Shown piece by piece: positions 37,048-51,857 of a stretch of 64,000 nucleotides of DNA. The DNA is from Litomosoides sigmodontis (lineage: Eukaryota > Nematoda > Chromadorea > Rhabditida > Onchocercidae), in assembly GCA_963070105.1 (NCBI GenBank), contig OY718804.1, positions 8,043,817 through 8,107,816 of the forward strand, given 5' to 3'. The position numbers and the translations under genes were made by a program. Under the pieces are notes generated by a model, which had not been told where the DNA came from, did no database searches, and was given only the letters and a program-made list of their open reading frames with translations. Numbering within the stretch: the first letter of the stretch is position 1; each line of letters opens with the position of its first letter.

Positions 37048-39532
37048 ATGGCGGCGACATCCAAATATAAATCAAAATTGACGCAGGGAGCTGCAGGAAC
37101 GTCAATTACGACAGGTGAATGCATCATCGCTTCCAAATACAAGTTGCATCGAAGAATCGGTGCCGGATCTTTCGGAGATATTTACTTGGCTGTCGTTATT
37201 GGCACTGGTGAAGAAGTGGCTGTGAAGCTTGAGCCCAGCAAGGTTACTGTTGTTTAAAAGTTTCAAATGAATGCCCTCAGTCCATTTGTTTGGTATTGGA
37301 AAATTGAATTATGACGGTGCGTTATCAAGCATAAGCGCGAGAAAAGAAATTAAGTTACATTTGTTTTTGAAATTTTCAAAAGCTTTCAGCTAATATGTGA
37401 ATTCAAAGAAGAACGAAGCGCCAATATCTCTTCGACGCTTTTTACAATCATTTGTTTCTCATAAAAGGAAGCAATTATTTTAGCACTAAAGGGAAAAATG
37501 TTTGCAGGCTCGTCATCCACAACTCCTCTATGAGAGTCGAATCTATAAAATTCTTCGTGGCGGCTTTGGCATCCCTCGACTACGATGGTAAGCATTTTCA
37601 TATTACAAAAGTATAGCTGACCTTTTGTGGATCGTAGAAGACCTCTACATTCCTCTGAAAAGCGTCATATATCGGCTGACGTGAAAAGCACAAGCTATAT
37701 GGTGCTGTGAAAGGAAATTTATAATGCAAATTTATAATGAATTTTTAATTTATAATGCAAATAAAGCTCTGTTGTAGAAGGAGATGGTAAGGAAAGGCAA
37801 AAGTAAGCATCTAATTTGAAATTCAACCTCTTATTCGACAATCTTTTGTAGTTTCAATCTGAAATGGTCCGGAATTGAAAGTTTAGAGATGTAAAAATCA
37901 GTAAATTGCATTTTCATCAATGAGGCGCACTGGGGAAGTGTTCTTGTTTTACTTCAGAAATTCAAAATAACACCTGAAAGTACTTGTTGATGTTTATTCT
38001 AAAGGTATGGTACTGAAAAAGATTACAATATATTAGTAATGGATTTATTGGGTCCATCTCTTGAAGATCTGTTCAACTACTGCAATCGTCGATTCACAAT
38101 GAAGACTGTTCTGATGCTTGCGGAGCAAATGATAGAGCGTATACAGTTTGTACATCTGAAAAATTTCATACACCGAGATATTAAGGTTTTGCCTTTCCTT
38201 TCTCCCTGTTTGCTGAGCAGTTATTTGCTGTATAAGTGCTTGCTGCTTGAGGAGAGTTAGATTTATTTTCATTTAAACATTGGGAGCCTCGTAGCAAGCA
38301 TATCAAGTGGTCAACTTATCACAGTTCAGCGTAATGCGTCCTTTCAGCCGGACAACTTCTTGATGGGTGTTGGTCGCTACTGTAACAAATTATTTTTGAT
38401 CGACTTTGGCTTGGCAAAAGAGTACCGCGACTCTCGAAGTGGTGCGCACATCCCTTATCGCGAAGACAAGGTTGGTGCGGTGGAAGTTCACTTGCGGGAT
38501 TTCGCTTCTTCTTGGTTCTTTAAGTGAGAGAAATTAGTTTAGCATCTAACGGGAACAGCACGTTATGCGTCAATCAATGCGCACGTCGGAATTGAGCTAA
38601 CACGAAGGGATGATATGCTATCGCTCGGTTACGTACTTATGTATTTCAACAGGTATGCATGCCATGGATGAATTATTTGATGGAAGCGATGCTTATAAGC
38701 TTATTGACGCAACTGCTCTGTTCGCAGCGCTTTCCCATTCGTAGTGCTTAGAATGTGCTTCTTCTAGGAATCAGGAAGAGATCAGTCAGACATTCCCACG
38801 TATTTTCTTATCCTTAATTCAGTGTCTGTACTGACTGGCTAGGCTCTTATCCTCAGCTTTTCCAGAGGTTCCTTGCCATGGCAGGGATTGAAAGCGACAA
38901 CAAAGAAACAGAAATATGAAAAAATATGTGAGAAGAAACTGACCACGTCAATTCAGGCATAACTTCCCATTTTTATATTACTCCTTACTGCTTACACTGC
39001 ACACTGAACAGTTAGCTGACATTCTTAGCTGCTTCGTACCGCTAACGGCTTATTCAGCAAGTTAGCTGAGCACTAGAAGAGTCCTCACCAAGTCTTCTTC
39101 AGAAGCTTCCTATCCACCGATGATCACACAATAGTGCTACTGCTATTATTTTTTTATTCAGGCCCTTTGCAAAAATTTTCCGGTCGAATTTGCAAAGTAC
39201 TTTTATTACTGCCATAAATTGCACTTTGACGAAACTCCCGACTACGCATACCTTAAGCAGTTATTCAGCACCTTGTTTAAGAACCTAAATTATCAGGTGA
39301 GTGCTTTTAGGCATTTCACTGTTTTCTCTTTTCATTTCCAGGCGCTTCTGTCTATAACTGAGACTTTTCTTCTTTTGTTTCACTTGCTTCGCTGTCTTCA
39401 GACAGTTGTCCTCAGAGCTTATTTCAGTACGATTACGCATTTGACTGGACCACGCTGAAGCAGCGTACCACAAAAAATATGGCTCATGCACCAAACGGGT
39501 CGGCAAAGAAGAGTGTGGAAGAGAGAAAATAA
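37048..39532 (+). CDS. Casein kinase I alpha paralogue 1
   Basis: Eight exons: 37048-37242, 37508-37587, 38005-38185, 38348-38470, 38543-38652, 38866-38956, 39162-39296, 39428-39532. They give 339 codons plus stop. All kinase motifs are present: glycine loop [14 protein letters not shown] lysine, [32 protein letters not shown] and SIN (ARYASINAH), which replaces APE in CK1. It should be an active Ser/Thr kinase. It is more diverged from human CK1 alpha than the next gene (for example [17 protein letters not shown] and a basic C-terminus ending VEERK). Intron 6 (38957-39161) starts with GC instead of GT. Intron positions match the two downstream paralogues, so the cluster arose by DNA duplication. 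Confidence 0.92.
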
Positions 39533-41504
39533 CTGTCGAGTTGAAATTTTAAAACCAACTAATTTAGTAAGATAAATCTGTGAATTTTCCCTTCGTCCTT
39601 GTCTGTAATTATTTTTTTAACTAAATTTATGTAATCTCAAGTGTCTAAGGAGCATATCTTTATTGTATGTATTTGTACATCGTTCTTCGAACAGGTAAAC
39701 TACATTAGGAAACGTGATTCTAAAATTCAAAATTCAGAGAAAAAATTTTAAATACCGTGCAAGTTTCTGCTTACCCTTGCAATGAATTAATTACCTTTTA
39801 GGAGAATTTCAACTACACCTTTAGCAGAATCATCAAAATTGTTGATTGATATTGGAAATTGTGCAAATTGGAAGCTCACTGTCCCTTCCGCTTTCCTAGC
39901 TCAACCTCTTCTTGACCACTTTATATCGATCAGGGAATGGCGATGGTTGCGATCGCTCTCTTCCTTTCTTTTTCTCATTTATTGTAATTAATTTCCAGTG
40001 GTGCCTATTTTCAAAGTGTATTTCTTTTTTGCCATTCTTTCGCTCTTTCGGTTTTCTTGTATTCCTACCTCGAGCATTTAAATTGAAATTATGCGTCAGA
40101 CAGTATTTCCCGCATAAAGCACACGGTAAAAGATAACTGAAAATTATGAATGAATGAAATTCCTGCTTGGATGAGTAATCCTACAGTTCTTTCACTAATA
40201 ATTTTGACTGATTCAGACTTGATCACAATCGCAGTGTAAGAAATACATTTGCAAAAAAGGTAAAAAGAATGATAAAATTTTTTTAAGACTTTATTTACTT
40301 CTTTACGTCTGCTCAAATGTTCCTGTTACAGGAAGAGTTAAAAGTCTTCCTACGTATAATTCAACGCTTGTTCACTGTTCGTAGCACATACGAACAATGA
40401 GGAAGTGCAGAGTTTGCAAGCCTATCGGTGACATCTTGAGCAGTCCTATCGTGCAGAAGCCATCGTCCTGCCATCATAGGCCTAAAGATAGAGGCGATAA
40501 AGCTGGCTCCAATTTAATGAATTCATTCGAACACAAGAGGGATCGTCAAATGTCTACAAGTAGACGACGGGCGTGCCCCGCCGAAACACCTCACTGCCTC
40601 TGATGTTTCCGACACCCGTTGCATGCTACTGCACGCGTTGCGGTTGCGTTGCGCATTGTTAGGTATTGATGTGGTCGAATTGATTATATCAGTTTGGAAT
40701 TTTTAGAGCGGTTGGAGGGTCGAGTGCTGGTGAGTTGGAATAGGGGCAATGTCGTTGTTTGGTGGGTGATGTAACAGTGATATTGTGTCTCTAAATAATA
40801 TGGAGGTTGAAGAGATACATTGCTTCAACAGCTTTAGCTTGTCTTTTTTATCGATTTTCTTACGCTCAAAAATGCTTGATTTTGGTATTTGTGAAAGGAA
40901 GAAGTTAGGAAATTTATCAGAACTACAGGCTATATGATTAATTCAATTTTGCTAGCACAAAATTTTCTTTTCTGAATTCTAAGGGAAAAAAGTGGGTAAA
41001 GCTGTGAATGATTCTGATAATGTCTAAGATTATTACTTTAAATTACTACAAGTAGATATCCGCCTGTACTTTATCCATAAAGCTCGTAATCGACGAAAAT
41101 TGTCGTAGATTTTTATGCAACATCACAGAACTAGAAGCTCCTACATCTAGCACTTTTTAAGCTCTTAGTTTCTTTTAGTCGATAGGGATAAGCACAACAC
41201 TCTTTCCAAATTAGAAATTGATGCAACACTGAACAATATTTCTTCTTAAAAGTAATGAAATAGTAATTAGCTTATGTTGAGTTAGGCTAGTTTTATCGCT
41301 AGACACACTGATATGAACTTTCCTGTAAATCGTCCTCTTCCCTCACAAATTACGTAAAATTGAGTTCTTCTTATTTAATAAAATTCTAACAAATTCTGGC
41401 TTCTTGAAATAAATGCCCACATTTATTACGCAAAATGAGTTTTCTTACGGAATGCATTGAGATGTGTATAAAAATTTATGTTACGGATCATTTCAGGCCC
41501 GGCA
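39533..41504. promoter_or_regulatory. Intergenic with locally GC-rich patch upstream of CK1 alpha
   Basis: Nearly 2 kb with no supported coding. About 40560-40680 is clearly richer in G/C and CpG than its surroundings (GACGGGCGTGCCCCGCCG and GCGTTGCGGTTGCGTTGCGC), plausible as the promoter of the ubiquitous CK1 alpha gene (inference). Confidence 0.35.
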
Positions 41505-43898
<2,394 letters not shown>

Positions 43899-45178
43899 GA
43901 TAAAACGCCTTCAGTTGCTGAAAGTACGACAACTATTGCAAATATTCAATTATTGATTTATCTCCGAAAAACTTAAATTTCGTCTGATGTTTTGTCATCA
44001 TTTTCGTAATGTTTCGCATGGCGCTGAATCTAGAATTAAATCCGATTTTATAAAAATATCAGTCTCTCCAATAAAGTTAAGAGTATCATTAGACTTTGAT
44101 TAGGCAGTACTCCAGTCTGTTGTATGAAAATTTCTTAAAACAGACACGGTGTTTAGAGGTTTAGGCTTAATTTTGCTTTTTTACATGATGCAAGACACCA
44201 TTTATAATTGAACTGCAGATATCACTGAAGCACACAGTATGGTGGTTAGTTTTAAGTAACGATTAAAGATTTATATCAAAAATTGAATTAAATTTGATTC
44301 TAGGAAATTTAGAACAATTCTGTACAAAACATGTTGCCTCTGTTGTATAACCTAACCAGCTTCGAAAAAATATCTTGTTTTTATCTTTTTAAAATTTTAT
44401 TTGGTCCCTTCGCAGTCAATTCAAATAATCACAAATTAGTGCCGAGATTGTTTTTTCATGTTCAAATGAGAGTTATGTTTTTTATTCTGGAAAACAATAA
44501 CTTCATATTACATATGTCGTGATTGAATAGATGAACCTCTCGCTTTTATACTTTTTTTTCATTGGATGGATTCATGTCAATATGTGAAAAGTTTCTTTAA
44601 TTGGCTTATAAAGAATGCGGAGTATAATTCATTCTCATGTTAAAGTGTAAGCGCAGGCAGTTTATTTGCTTACAGTTCGCCGTAGGTAGGCTTGAGATTG
44701 CGGTTATTAATTGGTTTGAGTTCTGGGTTCGCGTCAGAATAACAAAGTGATTGTAAGTAACAGTATTGTAGTGTTTATTATTGTTTGCAAAGTGTTCAGA
44801 AATTATTCAAGAATTATTGAATACCTAGCCAAAAATTAGTACAGTTATCTTCGAACTGACAAAGCTGGAATTATAGCTTAGACTTTGTACATATTTAATT
44901 GCAGAGTGTTGGTGTATTGATTACTACTAAAGAAATGGGAGAAACCAATCTCTGTAAAGCGCTGTAGGAAATAAGTTACAAATATTTCTGTCATATGAAG
45001 GTGGTTAGTGGTCGAATTCCCATTCCCATTCCTAGTATGGGCGAAGTTTTTTTCAAATATTAATTATTGTGATGTTATTTATGATTCGCTGCATAAAACT
45101 CGTTCATGTCGTTGAGCTTCAGAACAATCAGTAAAAAGACCTCATTGACACATTTGCAGCTTTCATCGGTGATTTCTA
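43899..45178. other. Intergenic, CK1 alpha to CK1 pseudokinase
   Basis: 3' UTR and upstream sequence with no supported gene; open frames are short and low-complexity. ATTTGCAG lies 20 bases before the next start. Confidence 0.45.
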
Positions 45179-48100
45179 ATGAAAATTGCCCGTAGGAGTG
45201 GTGATTTTTATGCAAGCTATGGGAAGTGTCGTCTGTTGAATGAACAAAGATCCAAGAAGATCTTCATTGCCGTACGCAATTCGGATAACCGATGCGTAGC
45301 CGTAAAATTGGAAGAAATTTCCAACAAAAGACAGTCTAAATTAACAGGCCAGGTAGTTCATATTATTCGACTTTGATTCTTCTTTATAATTAGGAGAAAA
45401 GAGCGAAGTAATTAATCTCCAAGTTTACCCTTTGATCTCCATAGTTTCACAAGTGAGTGTGTCATTAACAAAATTAAGTTGCTCTGGGATCGTGACCATG
45501 ATTGGAGAGTCGTAACGTGAGATAGTATTTCTCTTACATTACTTGATCTTCACTACCTGAAAAAAAAACGGTATTAAAATATGAAGTGAATACGTGCTTC
45601 CGAAAAAATGTTTTTTGCTGGATTTTACCCGCATATAAAGGACACATGGTAATTATGAAAAAGATTTACGAAATAACCGTTCATTGCTTTCTGTACTGAG
45701 CGCGTGAACTTCAATGGAAAATGAAATCGATGAAACCTAATAATGAAGTTTGCACTGCGGCCATGGTGAACATTTTTGGTTGCAACTGTTCTCGAACACT
45801 TAATTATTTTAGTTTTTGAAACCATAATTTGACATCTCTTTAAGATTGTTCAAACGCTAAATTATAAAATTAAATGGTCTAGCTATCTGACTTTGTTTAC
45901 GACTGATTAATCATGAAAATATACATTAAAATAGTTGGTGAAAAAGTTAAGTGAGAAGTCATCCATTCCACCTAATGCCTTTATTCACTGTGAAAATATT
46001 TGTATTCAACAACTTATCAAAATATATATTTAATTAAATTTTATGGACAAAGCTAATATGAATACTCTTATTAAATGAGAAAAAAGATCTAATTATAAAT
46101 TTTTTTTATTGAAAATGTGTAAAATTATGTAAAGCAAATGTATGCATTTCTTCTTTCTTTTCACACTCCAATTTCAGTGGAAGAAGAGGGAAGGAAATAA
46201 TTTGGAATACGAATATGCTGTTTACAGAAGTCTTCACGGTAGAGGAGTGCCACATGTTTATTGGTGAGAATTTCCATTTAAACATGGTGCGATCTAAAAC
46301 GCTGGATGAGATTAGGAGTTGTTGTCTAAAAGTACACTTCATGCTCCTAATTTCTGAACGCTGAACGTTTCATCTTATTGTTGAAATGATACATAGTTGG
46401 ACTACAAGATCCACTGTTTTTTTTTGCGTGTGTGGTCATGAAATTCTTCTTTTCATAAGTAAATTGTTGTTAATCATTTTATTGTCTCCAGTCTGCTGTC
46501 AGAAGATGCATAACATGTTTGTAATGATGGCTTGAAGGTTCACTGTTAAGACGGACGAGTAGGATACGGATGCACTTCGTTTCCATTGGTACTGAATGAG
46601 GAGTGTATTTGCGGATGTAAATGTGACTGATAAATAGCAGTTGATTTTTTTAGGTTTGGAATGATAAATGGAGGTAAAGCAATGGTTATGGATCTTATGG
46701 GTCCTGCATTGGAAGAGCTTTTTATCTATTGCAAGCGACGATTTAGTTTGAAAACAGTTTTAATGCTTGCCGATCAAATGTTGGACCGAATACAGTGTAT
46801 GCACGATGCAGGCTATATTCATGGTAATCTTACGGTATGGCTTTTTTTTATTTTCAAACAACGACTCTTCGACGTAAATAGAAATAATTTTTTCTTCTGT
46901 TTCTGAAGCAATATTCAAGACAGTGTTATCTGTGTCATTAAAAAATAACAAATGAATCCAATAGCCTTTGTTGATTCGAAAATTTTTTTTGTGGATTTTA
47001 AAGTTAACACAATCTACTACGTCGAGCTATGGTAATGTAGTTCGATCACGATAATATGCATATTAAGATAAGCATATTAGATAAGCGTAATGCTTCTTTC
47101 AGTCGGACACATTTGTAATGGGCATTAAAGAGAATATCGCTAGAGTTTACTTGGTGGATATGAAGTTTGCATCGAAATATATCAATATCTCTGGTGGACG
47201 TCGCAAACATATTCCATATGAAGAAAATACAGTAAGTTAATAGTTTTAACATCTCTGGTAAGAGTTTTGAGTGCCGTTAGTTTTTAATGATATATAAGTG
47301 TTATTTAATTCAGAGAGTTTTAATAAAATTGTTATACTTGATAATTTCAGGGATTTTTTGGTTCACCTTGCTTTGCATCTGTTAACAGGCATTTGGGTAC
47401 AGTTGCATCCAGACGGGATGATCTCGAATCCTGTGTGTATATAATTCTATATTTTCTCAAGTAAGTTAATGAATTCGAAACATAATTTTCTAAAAAGGAG
47501 GTTTTTCCCCCTTTTTCTATGCGATATAGTTTCAGAGGAAATTTGCCTTGGCAAATATACGAGAAGTCTAATGAACTGGAATGGGTTTTGGAAATTAAAA
47601 CATCAATTACAGCTGAGGTAATTTTGGCTTGTAAAATTCATTAAAAATCATTTCATAGCGATTCATCTGTCAAACTTTCCAACTTTTAATGCTTGATTGA
47701 TTAAACCAGTTCCAATTCAATTTCACTAATTTTAATGTCTCTCTGCAATGCTGAAAACTCATCCTCGCTATGGTCAGTTATATTTTCTTTTGAAATGGAA
47801 TGTTGAAAACCATATTCGACTTTTTCAATTTATCCCAGATTCTTTGTCATGGATTACCTGATCAATTCGCAACAGTGCTTAACTATTGCCGTGCCCTGAA
47901 ATTTGACGATGAACCTAATTATTTGTTTATTCGGCAACTGTTTCGTGACTTATTTCAATCCATGAACTATAAAGTACTGTTTGTTGTATTTAAACGAACG
48001 ACGTTTCATTCATATTGTTTTCCCAAGCTTTTCAAGAGATTCATGTTGCAAAAAAATTATGGAAAACTAACAATTTCAAACAAAAATGATTTAATATTTA

Positions 48101-48222
48101 TCAAGCAGTATTTTAAGTTATTGCTTGTACATAGCAGTAGTTATCACCTTTTTCAGGAAGACTGGAATTTCGACTGGGTGTCATGTTATTGCTCAAGAAG
48201 ACAGCTAGATAAAACTTCCTGA
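45179..48222 (+). CDS. Casein kinase I-family pseudokinase
   Basis: Eight exons: 45179-45352, 46178-46263, 46654-46834, 47103-47231, 47351-47460, 47536-47617, 47839-47973, 48157-48222. They give 320 codons plus stop with no frame break. Exons 3, 5 and 7 have exactly the lengths of the two neighbours (181, 110, 135). The CK1 fold is clear: [67 protein letters not shown]. Catalytic parts are gone. The glycine loop reads YGKCRLLNEQ. HRDIKPDN reads HGNLTSDT (catalytic Asp to Asn at about 145, loop Lys to Thr). DFG reads DMK at about 166-168. The VAVK lysine and the Asp of DFG remain. The tail is short. It is likely a scaffold or regulator rather than a kinase (inference). Intact splice sites and frame argue against a dead gene. 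Confidence 0.88.
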
Positions 48223-48721
48223 TCTGGATGTGCATTGTAATATCGGAAGTTATTTGTTTCATTAATTTTATTAAAGAGCAAAATATGCATTTGTTTAGAC
48301 GACGAATACATAGGTAACGTTCATTGTACATATACCTTCACATTAGCTTAGGTAAAGCTGCCATCAACACATAATTTTGCAACTTTCCATCTATCATCTA
48401 GCTTTTTGTAGTGTATTTTATTAATTTTTTGAATATATTGAAAAGTCTTCGCAGGCTTTCTTGCTATCATGCAGTGTGTTTAGTTCACATCTAAAATTTC
48501 ATACAATTTTCATACAGTTTGCTGTAGGTTTTTTCAATTGATGGATTGAGTGGGAAGAAGTCGATATCTCAAATCACATGATTCAAGATAAACATATTTT
48601 TAGTCTCGTTTTAAAATATTAGACTTGTTACTTCAAAAAAAAAGCGTGAGACAAAAACACCCTCTAGAAGCTTAATGTAAACGTGAACTTCTTGTTGTCT
48701 TGCTAAAAGAATGTTAATGTA
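48223..48721. other. Convergent intergenic region
   Basis: It lies between the stop of the CK1 pseudokinase and the stop of the minus-strand gene at 48722. AT-rich, with nothing recognised. Confidence 0.45.
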
Positions 48722-50786
48722 TTAGATGGATGGATCCGTCTTACTTTTGTCTTTTTTTCTTTTCGAGGTGTCCCCTGGTAATGTAGTGTCTAATTCGGAT
48801 CCTTTCACCACTGTTGTCTTTTTGTTGCTTACATCGCCTTCTTTCACTTTTCGCTATAAACGATTTCGACGGAAAGTCATTTTTGCAATGATAGTTATTG
48901 CAACCAAATGATTCTCAGTAAAATCGAAATAACTGAAGGTTTTAAATTAAACTTCGATCTCGAAGTTTTACAGTTCTTGAAACAACAAGCTTAAATGCTG
49001 TAAAACAATACATACAGTTGCACCACCACCAAACACACCAACGCCACGTCTTATTGTTGTGAATATTTTGTGATGAAGTCGGCTTGTTGCTATATTCTTT
49101 AAATATACGTCAAGCACTATCATGTTTTTTTCAAATGAAGAATACTGTTTCTCAGTATTTTGGTTTACTCACGTAAAAGAGTGTGCATATAAATGTAGGG
49201 TGGAAGTGATAAACCAAAATTTGAAAAACTCACATATTTTACGAACAGTGAGTTACTGTGGTTAGCTATCTATGATGGGTAGAGAGTAGATTGAGCACTG
49301 ATGTCTTGTTCTGGACCATCGAGTAACTTACCGACTCAACTGTTCGAGAGGACGGAGGAAGAGATCTTGATGGTAGCGTTTGTTTTGTTGCATTTTCTGT
49401 AGCACTTATTATCTCTGATGTTACCGCTTTAGTTTCTGAATCCATGGATCCTTTCTTTGGTGTGACGGTGCTGCTGCTTACGTCAAAATAGCTCATATCG
49501 TTGGCGGTGGTGAGATTTTGCTCCATCCTCAAATCTGGCTAAACAATTCCAATTTCTATATCGTACCGAACAATCATTATTAGTTGCTCATATCTTCCTC
49601 GGAATGTTTCTCCCACTTTCAGATGTAAGGAATGTGACGTGAGACTTGCCTTTGGGAAGTGTAAAATTGTGAAGAGAAGAAGTTAAAGTGAAAGTGATCA
49701 GTGCTTGTTATCACTGGTCGTTGGACAAGGTGATTGCAACACTTTAGATTTTCGGTTCTCTTTTCCGTTAAAGTTTTTGACAACTTACAACAGAATATGT
49801 ACTCTGTCCCATTGCCTTCTCTTTCTCCTCTACTCGTTCTCGAGATCCTCCTGATGATCCGCGCGTAGTTGATAATGTTTCGTCCTACAGCTATCCAATA
49901 AAGTAAAACATGCTAAATGCTTGGCTATTGTGAAACGTTTTACCGATTTGATATCTATAGCTTCCTTTGATGTTTTACGCTTTACAGTGAAGAGCTGAAA
50001 AAAAAACGAACTTATTTTAATTGCATTTGCAAGCAATACAATAATGCTTACAGACGGTGAACATACAATTCACTTAATTGATAAACTTGATAAATTAAAA
50101 GTATGTATGTATCGGCTTGGTAAATTTTCGAAAATTACTTTGTGAATGAATCGCCGGAGATGTTTACGTTCCTGCAAAGCATAGCATAGTATTTGTGAAT
50201 TTATAGTTTTCTTCTAAATGATTTCATTTATTTTTTTCTACATTTATTTACAGTGGAGACGTTCTATTATAACTTAACCTAAAGGTACGACAATTTGGAA
50301 ATTAGAACTTTTGTAGATGGTGCTCAGCTGAGTTCCTTGAAAACAGAAATATTTAATTTCGGTGTATTTATAAATTGATAATCTACAAGCGAGAGGTAAA
50401 GGAACTTGAAATGTTGAAAGTACCTTCTTAGCAGTTGTTTCCAGCGTCCTGTCAGTAGTGCTTGGATCGGTGTCCGTTTCATCAGATTTTCCTGATTTTT
50501 TCTGAAATGCAGGAAGAGTGGCGCAAAAAGCCATTTATTATTTTGTTTACAATCATCTATCTCCACACCGTGTAGAGAAAGTTGATCAGATTTAGGAGAT
50601 CGGAGATTCCCTCGGCCTGTGAATTTAAATCTTCCTACACAGAATGCAAGAAGTTGAGTAATCTTGGCTTTCCTTTTTTTGCAAAGTGATCTATCGTACT
50701 TCTGACGTTGTCGGATCCGTAAGGGAACGAGTACCATCCGATAGCGCATATTCTGGCTTCTCTGAGATAAACCCTGCTGAAGGCAT
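48722..50786 (-). CDS. Disordered Ser/Thr/Lys-rich protein, 216 aa
   Basis: Six exons: 50700-50786, 50424-50501, 49944-49994, 49789-49884, 49332-49538, 48722-48853. Every exon is a whole number of codons and every intron is phase 0; the total is 216 codons plus stop. The protein starts MPSAGFISEKPEYALSDG. It is rich in Ser, Thr, Lys and Glu with TDPST-like repeats, has no hydrophobic segment, has no Cys, and ends with a basic tail (TSKRKKDKSKTDPSI). It is predicted to be intrinsically disordered. The family is unknown. The start lies three bases after an ACTGCAG acceptor. It is convergent with the CK1 pseudokinase. Confidence 0.6.
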
Positions 50787-51152
50787 TCCCTGCAGTGGAA
50801 GAAGATGCATGACTCATTCTGGTTGATTAAATTTTATTTTAAAAAAAAATGCTAAATTGTAATATCAAATTGACAGTGAGTTGAAGAGTTGAATTGTTGA
50901 AAAGGTTGTAGCTCGATAAGTTAGCAAACTTACGTTAGGACACAGATAGACACTTCTAAAAAAGAATTAAGTTCAAATAAATTTAATTACTTACTTCACA
51001 TATTTGTTGCATTTGTGTTTTTAAATCAAACATGCCTATATCAAAGGTTAGCAACTTTTCCAGATGTGATTGGTAGTTAACGATAATGAAGAAATCAGTT
51101 TCCTCTCATCTCATTTCATAATTTTCTAATTAAAAAAACACACACGAAAGTA

Positions 51153-51857
51153 TTACGGTGCAGGCGTTGGTGGTGGTGTACTTGACGTGGATAACTGACT
51201 TAATGATGGCATTTGTCCAACCTTTCTCTGGTATTTCAAATAATTCATTTAGTGAACGATTCAATTAATTTGAAATTTTTGTTCTAAAGAAAGGAGAGAG
51301 AGAGAGAGGGAGGTAGCATTCGCTCACTTTATTTCAATACTCGAAATAATACGAGATGGTTAGAGGAGTTACCTTTTGAAGGCATTCAAAATTTGTGACA
51401 GGTTTCAACAGCGCGTTTACTTGTTCAAAAACTGTTGAGGCAAATTCATCGATGAAATCATCCTCTAATCTACAAACAAAACTCAATCTATCTCGATCTT
51501 CAACTTATATTTATAGATTTGCATTTGGGTGAATTAACACGCACGAAATCTCTCGCCTTGCACGCCGTCGAATTTCACGCTCTTCTCGTTCTTCCTTTTC
51601 TTGCTTTAATAATTAATGATGCGCGCAAATTGTTATATTGCAAGTGCAAAGATCACATTATACATACATCTCTAATATTGAAGAGATAAAATTTGGCAAT
51701 GAATTATGAGAGGTTTAAATAAAAAACGGAGGAAAAGCTGTGACATCAAATTCTTTCGATTTCAATGGAACAAATATCGACAATATTTTGTTTGGCGATT
51801 GCAAATTGGATGAGCCATCAGATATGAGTTCCGTTGATGCACGAAGCGTCCGTTTAT
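51153..51857 (-). CDS. Unrecognised charged helical protein (5' end unresolved)
   Basis: Four exons join in phase: 51745-51857, 51545-51603, 51373-51469, 51153-51227. The first begins in phase 1, so at least one upstream exon is missing, probably between 51.9 and 52.6 kb. The visible order is a Ser/Asn segment (ASTELISDGSSNLQSPNK), a strongly charged helix (QEKEEREEREIRRRARRE), an acidic amphipathic helix (LEDDFIDEFASTVFEQVNAL), and a Pro/Ser tail ending TPPPTPAP. A BOD1-like protein was considered but no Shg1 signature is present. No function is assigned. Confidence 0.5.

Noticed and set aside
40397..40603. Arg/Cys-rich 68-codon frame
   Set aside because: It coincides with the GC-rich patch; there are no splice signals and the codon pattern is unlike neighbouring genes.
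45179..48222. Calling the third CK1 copy a pseudogene
   Set aside because: There is no frameshift or premature stop, all splice sites are intact and exon lengths are conserved; a pseudokinase is the better reading.
50324..50749. 141-codon minus-strand open frame
   Set aside because: It spans an intron of the 216-aa gene in another frame and ignores clear splice sites at 50700 and 50501.
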